Assembly (NCBI GenBank): GCA_918026815.1
Contig: CAKJVC010000181.1
Coordinates: forward strand, 1-55,371
Direction: 5' to 3'
Source of the DNA: Chalara sp. BL73
Lineage: Eukaryota; Ascomycota; Leotiomycetes; Helotiales
DNA: 55,371 nucleotides
Both the position numbers and the translations under genes were made by a program. A model generated the notes under the pieces. That model did no database searches. It was not told the origin of the DNA and saw only the letters and a program-made list of their open reading frames with translations. This document shows positions 1 to 9,324 of the stretch, one piece after another; the first letter of the stretch is position 1, and each line of letters opens with the position of its first letter.

Positions 1-2168
1 TCAAAGTCTTTTCAGGATTTGCCTTGCACAAAGCGTTACAAATGAACGCCATCGCATCTCGTGCCTGATGAATCACATGTCCCGAAACAAAAGCAGCAAT
101 TTTTTCCATTGCCTTGTCAAATATCTCTGGAGAAAGTGACACAAAGAGTGGCATTAGTGCAGCGGGGAGAGTGTTAATAACGTTCTCTTCCGGAGACCCC
201 GATCGTACTCGTGACAACTCCGGGATATTTTCTAGTAGTGTGAATATTTTCCCTAGCAGGCTCAGAACAAAGTCTCCAAAGAAAGCTGTAGAGGAACGAG
301 CAATATTGGCTTCCAGCTCATCATCGAGCTCTGTCTCATAGTTGATAGAGACATTTGGACCGCTTTCTTCCATCCGCGCCATTCATTGCTGTGCAAGGGA
401 TCCGTCATAATCGTGGAGATCCTTAGTTAGATCTGCCAAGGGTACGCTATAGGCAACGGCTTGTATAAAGTTGAGCGTCGTATAGGTTTTTGTTAAATCA
501 TTAGCATCGATACCTGGTAAAGCCAACTCTAGAAGTGCAGCAATATGACAGCGAAAGCCCTTTTGCTTGACATAACATTGGCAATCATCTGCAGACCAAC
601 TAATGATGATTGTGTACGATGAACTTCGACTAATCCTTGCAATGATGGGTAGAATCGTTGTAGAGCTCCTGGTAAAATCAAATTCGGCTCTAAGTACGAC
701 AGTCCTTGAATTGCGTTGTAGAAATATGTCAAAGGCTTGCCTCTCTTGGAGAATCAGCCCCATGAACATGACCTCTCTCAGGCTAAGAACAAATCTATGC
801 TTCAGCTCATCATTAATTCGGCGCTCAGGAGGAGTGTCTAGTTCCCCGTTTAGCTCTCGGTTATATCGCATTACAAAGAAGTCTTGCAGATGGAAGACTA
901 TCTGTGCAAGCATATCTGTCCAGCCACCTTGATTTGATGGGTGGTAAAACGTGTCGATCGATTCCATCAAGCCTTCAAGATTCGAAAGAATAGAACCAGG
1001 TTTATCCAAACATGCAGGTGATAGAGATGCTGATCCACCGGGCAATGGAATAACCCAGTGGATTTTTTCTTTTGTCTTTCTCCAAATATATGCCAAGACC
1101 TGCACCAGTATCAACCACCGAACTGTATGCTGAAGTCGATTGCCCAACAGGAATCTCCGTCAGCCTCAATAATGCAGTGAACATGAGATCAGACTGGTCT
1201 TTAGTGAAAATGCCGTACTCTGAGAATTTTATATGAGGACTTGTCAAAGAGTCTCTTGCGATACGAGACAAAAATCGAAGAATACGATGTCGAAAGCCTT
1301 CGACCGATTAACAAGTGACCACAGGTGGAAAAAAGTAGGAAGGTAGTCCTCTGGTTGAAGCTGCCCTGGCTCATCAGGTGAGGGCCGTGTAGGCATGAGA
1401 AAGTTCAATGCTCCCATGACAATGAACGCTCCGGTGATTTCCGAGGTACTGAAATATGGTAAGATCTCATTAAGCATTGCCTTTCGTTCTCGAGGATCAA
1501 AGTAGGTATATGCATACGAACACATATTCGCGATGTTCTTATGACTTCGTTTCCTTGACGATTGGTAAGGCGGCATTTCTGTAGGCAAGACTATCTGTTT
1601 AATCTCTTTCCACAGAGGTCTCCAATCCAGTGTAAGATCTTCCCCAGGCTTAAGGTAATGCCTCCTCCTAAAGATAGTTGATTAGACAAGCTATGCACTT
1701 TCCTGCGGCCATCACTTACTTTGTCAAAACTCGGAACATGCTTTCGAACCTCTCTGACGCAGTTGCATCTATCCCTGGAGCCAGAGATAGCATGTAATAT
1801 AGCTTTGCAAGCTTCACACGTAGTGCTCGCGGGATCTCAAATTTGAGGCTCAACCATCCTCTAAGCTCTCTTGTCCAATGGACCGCCCCTGGAGCAATAT
1901 CTTCAGCCCTAACAGCAATGTACAACTGCTTCAGAATTTCCTCTAATGCAGCATTACGCTCACTTTCATCTTCCACATTGTATGGTAGTAGTTTGAAATA
2001 TGGGTATGTTCGAGGTCGATACCGCTTCTCCTTCTCTAAACCAAGCCCATTGGGGCTGCTACTCAGACCTGGCGAAGTCGCACGCGAAACACCATCGCTG
2101 TACGCGCCATTTTGAGATAGCATCTGAACGGATTGGTGATAAGCCGCCTTGGAGTCTCCTTCGTCCAT
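1..2168 (-). CDS. BLM10: Proteasome activator Blm10/PA200, 5' part only, frame broken
   Basis: The family is a huge HEAT-repeat cap that binds the ends of the 20S proteasome in the nucleus and cytosol. Exon 1 (1720-2168) starts at ATG 2168 and carries typical N-terminal blocks such as HWTRELRGWLSLKFEIPR and LAPGIDATASERFESMF. A 52-bp intron (1668-1719, GTAAGT..TAG) joins in phase to RRHYLKPGEDLTLDWRPLW. After that the homology jumps frame: a T is missing in a T run near 1270-1274, about two bases are missing near 1018-1035, one base is extra near 750-755, one is missing near 565-573, and a TGA stands at 383-385 where the family context suggests Trp. Protein homology continues to base 1, so the gene runs off the window, which holds perhaps a third of it. 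Family identity is firm. Whether it is a pseudogene or badly sequenced cannot be settled here. Confidence 0.88.
1668..1719 (-). other. Intron 1 of the Blm10 gene
   Basis: GTAAGT donor, TAG acceptor and a CTAATC-like branch site. Removal joins AA to G (Lys) and continues the Blm10 homology without a break. Confidence 0.85.
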
Positions 2169-3093
2169 TTTGACGCTCCGCTACTAGAAACTGATATTAT
2201 GTTGGTCGCGTGTAGGGAGTCACCTTTACTAAAGGCACTATGTAAGTATGGGCTCAGAATCCACGCGTATGATGGTAATACCTGAAAGCTAAGAGCTTCT
2301 CCAATAGATAAACTAGGTCCGTTCTCTCAATGAAACGTCCTTTGTTGGTAAGACGCTCGTAAAGGGACAGCTACCCAGGAGGGTCAGAATAACAATCTTC
2401 TTGCAGTTTCATCGACGTTGCTCCTGCCAAAAGTACAGCGAGATCTGCTGCTAATTTGATGTTGCACTGCTTGGTATTTGAGGTCGTGATCTTTACTTAT
2501 GTGTACTGAGGTTGCCAGCCTTGCCGCCTCACACGAACGTTGATGCTTATGTCCGAAGCCAAGCTTTCATAGAGAGGCTCCAGAATTTGTGACCAGGCAA
2601 ATGTTCAGTCAGCGATAGAAATCAATAAAACCGGATTTTTGGGAGGTGGGTCGAAAAATCAAGTCAATGATTCAATGGTTCAGATGTGTTGGTCTAAAGT
2701 CATATATGAAGAGTCTTCGCATAGTGCTTAGATTCTAGGCATGTATTCATACGCAAGCAAGCCACTGGTTCTACGTGCCTGATTACGGACGGGAACACGC
2801 ATGACAAGTGCCTTGAGGGAAGCTTCGGCGAAACCAGAGAGGAAGTCTACTGTCTCCAATTGCCACATTAACCTGACGCATTATTTACTTATGAATATTC
2901 CAAGAGGGCATATCATAGCTGTGGCTAAACCGCAGCTCTTTGTGACCCCTAATTTTCCTTTTCTCCTAAATGCCGCCTCAAAGCTCAGCATGCACCAAAC
3001 CATCGTCCTATATGCTGCAGGGTATTTTTATATTATACAGAAGACAAATGAGAATACAGTAGGCAAGTTGCAACGTGTCGCAGTGTGTCCATC
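2169..3093. other. Intergenic: Blm10 promoter and 3' flank of the next gene
   Basis: Both flanking genes are on the minus strand. The one longer ORF here, plus strand 2801-3178, resembles nothing I know, and its 3' end lies over the end of the 3094-4944 gene on the other strand. I see no RNA gene or repeat. Confidence 0.5.
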
Positions 3094-4944
3094 TCAGCGT
3101 GTGTTGCCATTTTCAGGTCTTCTTCGAATAAAGTTTGTCAACGTTTTCCATCGACTAACTTTAGGTTTTGGCCCATAATTATAAATACGCTTGTAGTCAA
3201 CAAGTTCTTCGCTGTGCCTCTCATCACTGCGGGCTTGCGCTTCTGGTGGTGCACGGGACATGATCATCGAATGAATTCGCCGCTGAGGGAGTTTAGTAGG
3301 CGTATCTGGTGTCGTAGCCGACGATCCGGGAACATGAAGTGAGAGCGGCGTTAGTAGGCTAGTTTCCAGATCCCCGTTCACAATATCAATCACGGAATGC
3401 TGTGTAGGGAGCATCCTTCTCTCCCCTTCGCTATCACTCAGGACAGTGCCCGGCGGATTTGAGGCACGGCGCCCAGTAGTTCGTTGCATAAAGTTGGCGC
3501 CAGCCGATATCGTTCTCTTGGGACCTGCTTTCTGCTCAAAGTGGGCAGATGTCGAGCTGGCTGGACTCGCTTTAGCACAAGCTTGTCGGAGTTTTGATGT
3601 CCGACTGCCAGAGTTGGGATTAGAATCTGGCGTACTTGAGAAATAATCAGGATGCCCTGGTGAACCAGCATCCGATGGGTTTGGAAAAGAGCCTGCTCTG
3701 GCACTTGGACTAGGGCGGGGACTAAGTGGCGATTCCAGGTCACTATATCTAAAGGATGAACAGATGCCTTGCCGCAACGCGACCCAAATACCTGTAATTT
3801 GGATGAGAACCTTCAGATCGTCGTCAACAAGAAACGTGCTTCGGCTAAGCTCCTCGTCCACGTCGAAATCGTAAGTACCTGGGGTTATTGGAACAGGCGA
3901 GACTGGTGGAAATTTTCTCGATACAGACGTTAGTGAGCTGTACTGATCTGGGATATCCAAGGTAGCTTGAGTAATTGTTGCCATGATCGGATGACGACGG
4001 GTATGAGGATTCATCATACTGAAAGTATATTTGAACTCATTGGTAGTGCTTGCCGTAGAAGCCTCCATACCTTTCATTCCGACTTTACTTTTTACCCATC
4101 GAGCCGTCTGTTTGCAACCATGTACATCGGTTGAGACGAACTCAAAGTACCGTCCGTTCTCTGAAGGGGTGGCATGCCAAACCGAACCATCCTTCAAGAC
4201 TAATTCAGCCTTTCCTTGCGAGCCACCCATATCTCGTGGCATTTGACATATTACAGCAATCAATTCCCTGCTAGACAGACCTTCTTCGTCTGAATCCAAG
4301 TCATCTAAACGATGAACACCAGGCATATCATATTCTTCACTCTTCACCACCATAACATCATTCGCGCCCAACTCCCCTTTACCTCGAAACATCCTTGGGA
4401 ATTTCTTCACTAGCCTTGGTACAACCTGAGTGGAGGGAAGCACATCAATAGCTGGCATAGGCCGGGAGTGTGGTGACAATAGCTGCAGTTGAAGGAGCAG
4501 CTTAGGTCGGATCTGTAATAATCTCTGCTTCGCACTTAGTGTAGGGGCGGGTTGAGCCAGTTGGAACGTGGTCCGCATTCGAGATGATCTTCGTTTCTTA
4601 CGGATAGTTTTGGTAGCAACACTTCCAATAGCACTTATCCCGCTGCTCTCGGACACAGATCTGCCCCCTTCACTCATTGTATCCGGCTCCAACTCTTCGA
4701 AGTGTACCATATGCTCGTTAATTCTTGGCGTATATTCGGATAGCGATCTCCTAGTATTCAAAGTAGGCTCCTGATATTTGCCCGGAGGCGTATATATTTT
4801 TGTAATAGGTGAGGAAAAGGCTGACCGTGATAATGGAGACCTCATGGCACCGGAAGCATGGCGGCCATCGACTGTGTATTCATGTCGGTGCATGCCTATT
4901 CCAGAAAGAAGCAGGGGCGGCGCCATGAGGATGGAGCGCCCCAA
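3094..4944 (-). CDS. Conserved fungal protein of unknown function, 616 aa
   Basis: I do not recognise a named family. The single open exon encodes a Ser/Pro-rich, largely disordered protein. Visible features are a basic stretch around residues 113-124 (TIRKKRRSSRMR, possibly a nuclear localisation signal), a more ordered central part (about 180-400, with MFRGKGELGANDVMVV and LVLKDGSVWHATPSENGRYF), Pro/Ser-rich tracts at about 420-520, and a basic C-terminus with FIRRRPEN. Several Met codons (1, 7, 18) could be the start; I kept the longest. Length, intact frame and the ordered core argue for a real gene. The central alternation of hydrophobic strands might be a small beta domain, but I cannot name it. 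It is transcribed in the same direction as the Blm10 gene. Confidence 0.75.
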   Translation of the reverse strand: MGRSILMAPPLLLSGIGMHRHEYTVDGRHASGAMRSPLSRSAFSSPITKIYTPPGKYQEPTLNTRRSLSEYTPRINEHMVHFEELEPDTMSEGGRSVSESSGISAIGSVATKTIRKKRRSSRMRTTFQLAQPAPTLSAKQRLLQIRPKLLLQLQLLSPHSRPMPAIDVLPSTQVVPRLVKKFPRMFRGKGELGANDVMVVKSEEYDMPGVHRLDDLDSDEEGLSSRELIAVICQMPRDMGGSQGKAELVLKDGSVWHATPSENGRYFEFVSTDVHGCKQTARWVKSKVGMKGMEASTASTTNEFKYTFSMMNPHTRRHPIMATITQATLDIPDQYSSLTSVSRKFPPVSPVPITPGTYDFDVDEELSRSTFLVDDDLKVLIQITGIWVALRQGICSSFRYSDLESPLSPRPSPSARAGSFPNPSDAGSPGHPDYFSSTPDSNPNSGSRTSKLRQACAKASPASSTSAHFEQKAGPKRTISAGANFMQRTTGRRASNPPGTVLSDSEGERRMLPTQHSVIDIVNGDLETSLLTPLSLHVPGSSATTPDTPTKLPQRRIHSMIMSRAPPEAQARSDERHSEELVDYKRIYNYGPKPKVSRWKTLTNFIRRRPENGNTR

Positions 4945-6507
4945 CCTTTAGAGGCGCCAGTCCCGGAAGGAAGCTATGAAGATTGAGTGTGTTGGCTATT
5001 TCAAAGTCTTGGATGTATATCGATGGTTCCACGGATATTTTCATGGAACAGGCGCCAAAATTTGGTGTGGCAGAATCCAGAATCCAGTATCGAGCATCAA
5101 GAACCTCACAGGTCAACTGCATACAACAGGTTATGGACTGAAGAGTTCTATAGACAATTCCAGGAGCGAAAGTATGTGGAGGAAGAATGAATCAGGCAAG
5201 TAGTGATATGATGGTTAGCGGGCTGCAGGCTCGGCGCTCAGGTTGTGCAAGTAGCGAATAATTCACGACGAGGGATTCTGAGTGTTTCTACCGGCTTTCT
5301 CGGCAAGGTTGTCAGCATGAGAACAAAGAGCGGCTGAGCGAAATTGTAATCTTACACTAGACTAGATAGGATGATTTCTGTTTTTGCTCTCCTATTGCTG
5401 TGGCATAAGCCAGACTTGGGAGCACAAAGAATCGAGCAATTGAATGTAATCGTCGTACTTGTATGGAGTTATTGTATAGGCAATATGGGAAAAGCGAAAC
5501 GAAGGCAGAATGCAAGTCTACCACCACAATAGAGAGGCGCCGGGAAGGTCGGATAATTCCTGTCCTCGTGGTGATGCGTATCCCGTCTCTTTGGCGAGTA
5601 TTTGAAGCCCCTCGTTCATGGCTACATATGAACAAATAGGAAGGCTTCCTCGACGAGCTGGAAAAGGGGGTTCATGATCATCCGGTACGTCAGCCCACCA
5701 AGATATACTTACAGGATGCGGCTGCGTGCTGTACCCAGGCCGATGGTACCTATAGTACCTATGGTCTCAGCATAGAAGTACTTAGGTTTCTGGTAGGCTA
5801 TAGTTGGTCAGCGATTGTCCGAATCCTCTTATTCGCATTCACGCATTCGCATTTTCTGGTCTCGCGGCCTTTCGGTGATCGGACGATATTGAATGTCCGT
5901 TAGTCTTCGGTCGAGCTGTCTCCACGACAATAAACGAAACATCCGTCGAGTTTATGGCGTTATGATTCGCTGCTCTGTGCGGCACCGGTACTTAGATGGA
6001 CAACACGAAAGACGCTTAGAGGATGGGGCATGATGCGGTACTGCCGGCTGCCGCTGCCAAGGACAACTCAACCTGAAAACATGCAGCTTTAAAAAAGCTA
6101 GGCTGGGAGGACCAGTACAGCGCCTCAGGGCAGTAAAGAGCAAAGCCTGTTTCAAACCACAGGAGAGGATGGCGTTTCCATCCAGGAGAATCGTCCTCAA
6201 TTAGATACATTCCTGGTTGTAGAAATATTTACCGAACAGCGGTTACGGGCAAACCAAAAAGAAAGATACGATTAAAGTAAAACAATTGTAGACCGCCAGC
6301 TGATACATGAAATAATTAATGCATCGGTGGCCGACCTTTCCGTACTGTTCAGTACTGCAGCAACAGAAGCTTATTTCAAAGCTCACCGCTGCCGCTGCCA
6401 CGGCGGATGCTACCGAAAATTACTATGGGAGGGATTGTCGCATGCAACGCGCTAGCGAGAGGAAGGAGTTTCTCTCTTATGTTACTACATACACCATTAG
6501 CCCCATC
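4945..6507. other. Intergenic, divergent between the 616-aa gene and GPI18
   Basis: About 1.5 kb with only short, unconvincing ORFs. There is a small direct repeat of GTACCTAT units near 5747-5763 and a run of ATTCGC/ATTCAC units near 5829-5853. Nothing else is identifiable. It should hold both promoters. Confidence 0.5.
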
Positions 6508-7951
6508 ATGCAACCAATGGATTTCTCTTCCAAAACCCCCATTCGAAATTTGGCGCTAGCATTCATTGCTTGGAAGTCTATTCTCCTTCTTGTCGCCGTC
6601 TGCAGCCCCGGCCCAGGCTATGACACCTCAACATCACTCAGCCTTTCAAGTGACAATCAAGATAAACGGCTCCCAGCATTTTTATATTATGTTAGTGTGA
6701 AACTTACAAGGTGGGACGCGATATACTTCACAAAGACGGCACATAGAGGTTATTTGTTCGAGCAGGAATGGGCTTTTGGATGGGGCTTCAGCAGGTTGAT
6801 AAATTTATGCACAACTGGTAAGTGATACGAGATCCTTCATGTGACCAGGTGCTAAGTTCCAAAGCCATCCGAAAGGCTGGCGTACCTCAATATGAGGGCC
6901 TGGAAAGCCTTGTAGCAATATACATTGCGCATCTGGGGCACTTCTTGTCAACATTGGTTCTATATAAATTCACCAGAGAAATCTTCCCTCTCTCAACTCA
7001 CCTACCTTTACTTACCTCATATCTCCACATAATATCTCCTGCTGGACTCTTCCTCTCAGCCCCTTATGCGGAGAGTACATGTGCGTTGTTGACATTTTCC
7101 GGATGTCATTTATTCAAGAAAAAGCCTAGGTATTGGTGAAGAATCACCATCTTTGAGAGACCTGTATGTTCTTCTGTCTGGTATACTATTCGGGATTGCC
7201 GCCACGTTCAGAAGCAATGCCATCCTTAGTGGACTTCTTTTGTTGGAGGAGGCTTTCTATGTGTCATTCGATCTGTTAAAGAGCGGAGTCCATGTTCAGA
7301 ATCTGCGTCGACTGATCGCAACTGGACTTGGCGGCCTGGCCGTTGGGGCGGGCTTTTTACTTCCTCAATATATTGCCTATGTTGAGTTCTGTAGAGGCAC
7401 AACGACAGTGACCTCGAAGCGAGCATGGTGTCAGTGGATGCTTCCAAGCATCTCTAGCTTTGTTCAAGAGCACTACTGGTAATTGTCCCCTCACAATACG
7501 TGGTTCGGGCTAAAGAATCTCTAGGAACGTTGGCCCCTTCCGGTATTGGACAATTTCAAACATTCCTCTATTTCTCCTGGCCACGCCAATGCACGTCATT
7601 CTGGCAAGGTCAAGCGTTTGGGCTTTTGAACACAACTCGCTTTCCTCCCAAAACACAAAACCTGAAAAGCTGAATTCAGTGGAGATTGTTCACTCCCAGC
7701 AATCAATAGCTCTAAGGTCAAGAGTCCTTCGTAACCTCGCCTTTTCACAGCTGTTGCTTGGTGCGCTTACCTTGGTTGCCGCCCATGTACAAATAATCAC
7801 ACGAATATCCTCGGCGTACCCGGTCTGGATGTGGTATATCGCTTCTTCATACAATTCGAATAACCCTTTGGCAACAGGTTTCATAAGCTTCGTAGTTATG
7901 TATAGCCTCATACAGGGAGGACTATTTGCCTCGTTCTTGCCTCCTGCTTAG
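6508..7951 (+). CDS. GPI18: GPI mannosyltransferase 2 (Gpi18/PIG-V), one frameshift
   Basis: ER membrane enzyme that adds the second mannose to the GPI-anchor precursor. Exons: 6508-6817, 6865-7478 and 7525-7951, with introns of 47 and 46 bp whose phases match. Family marks are the N-terminal SPGPGYDTSTS, the luminal motif KLTRWDAIYF with RGYLFEQEWAFG, PYAESTCALL, and the late RYWTISNIPLFLLA. Several hydrophobic membrane segments are visible. In exon 2 the frame is broken at a run of five A (7119-7123): removing one A restores FKKSLGIGEESPSLRDLY and everything downstream. Because the enzyme is normally essential, a sequence error is likelier than decay. The reading frame is open upstream to 6319, but family N-termini start near MQPMDFSSKTP, so I prefer ATG 6508 (or 6517). 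The stop is at 7949-7951. Confidence 0.9.
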
Positions 7952-9324
7952 TTAGGAGGACGAGAGCAGTACATGAATTAGGGATAATGTCAGACAGAGC
8001 ATAACACTTGTGAGCTTAGACTTGGACGTGTATGTAATAGATATACATATCTGCAAAACAAGCTTCCAAGCCCCAAATAGGAACAGATATGATAGGAATA
8101 GCCATTAAAGCTGTATGAGCAGTGTCTCTTATCGGGCCAAAGATGCTCAAACAGCCTTTCCTACCAGACGGTCTTCTATCATCATGGTAGTGACTCACAT
8201 ATGTGAAAGTGATTTATATATAGAACTAAGAGCTTTTTTTGCTCATGAAAGCATTTGGTGTTAGCAGAACAGTCCTGCAATACTTTAAGTGAAGTCATTG
8301 AGAATATTGAATCATGCTGATTTGCTTTGAAGTATCTGGTGGCGGAAAATCATTGGGTTACTTATTCGGCAAGGGAGAGTGGTATAGTGTTTGATACGTG
8401 AATTAGGTATATGCCCGATATGTCGCCTCCTCAAGGTATAATGTACCAGAGAGGCTACGCCAATGCAGTGTTTTACTTCCACTACCTCATCCTACCTGAG
8501 ACACTAAACGCAGCAGCTTCTCATACGTGGAGGCGGTTTTCTGTCCATTTAGTCTATTTATTAGGCATCTTTCTTTACAACATCACAAAGCGGATGAGTC
8601 CCTTCAAAATCCGCACAGCAGTAATCAAATTTGGAACCCTTGCTTCTGGATCTCTTTCAGAAGCTCTTTTTTCCCTCGTTTACTATATCGATTTACCCAC
8701 ACTTCAATCAAAGCATCAGCGCCAATCAAGCTACATGTATGTGATGGTCATTTCTCCTCTGCTTCTTCGCGCCGATGTTTGTCTACCTTTCAACTTGAAG
8801 GACATGACTGTAAAGGCACATGCGACAGCAACATTTAAGACAATTAAGATTCTTCATAATCAAGCGTGAAGAATAGGAGAACAAGTACACTGCTTGCCGT
8901 ACTACATATTTAAGCGTAGCCATCTTTGTGTAACTACGTGTCAGCAACACTACAAGTGGTTCATGTATCTGGCTGTGCCTATCTAAGGTGAGGTTAGCGC
9001 AAACTACACATCAAAAGGCTAGCGGCCGTCGGCCCCGCATCGATGTGATAGCTCATCAACTTTACCAGATCAACTTCAATAAGACTTTCACAGAGCGCCT
9101 TTAGGAATACTACGAACCTACTCAGTGAAAGGATCTGCCTGGGCACTTGCCCCAAGGCATAATAAATTGGACCTCTACTTAATTGCATCAGTATTTTGCC
9201 ACAGCAAGCAGACCTGAGCGAGCAAACTGGCTCACCCTCCCCGCCCGATCCAAACCACAGCTGTTACGCAATAACAAAGCTGAACTTTTCATTGTCGATT
9301 CTGCAAATAAATACATCCATAATA
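7952..9324. other. Intergenic, one doubtful ORF
   Basis: Holds an ORF at 8411-8869 (152 aa, plus) that looks like no family I know and has no supporting context. A perfect 12-bp palindrome, TCACATATGTGA, lies at 8195-8206. The last part should be the promoter and 5' leader of the YTH gene. Confidence 0.5.
8411..8869 (+). CDS. Doubtful ORF, 152 aa
   Basis: Open frame starting MPDMSPPQGIMYQRGYANAV, with two mildly hydrophobic stretches. No motif, no recognisable relatives, and the overlapping +1 frame is also open for 103 codons, as happens by chance. I list it only so that it can be checked against transcripts. Confidence 0.15.
   Translation: MPDMSPPQGIMYQRGYANAVFYFHYLILPETLNAAASHTWRRFSVHLVYLLGIFLYNITKRMSPFKIRTAVIKFGTLASGSLSEALFSLVYYIDLPTLQSKHQRQSSYMYVMVISPLLLRADVCLPFNLKDMTVKAHATATFKTIKILHNQA

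Noticed and set aside
2801..3178. 125-aa plus-strand ORF
   Set aside because: No recognisable family, and its 3' end overlaps the end of a better-supported gene on the other strand.
6319..6507. Longer N-terminus for Gpi18 from ATG 6319
   Set aside because: The extra 63 residues do not resemble the family, whose membrane segment begins soon after the Met at 6508/6517.
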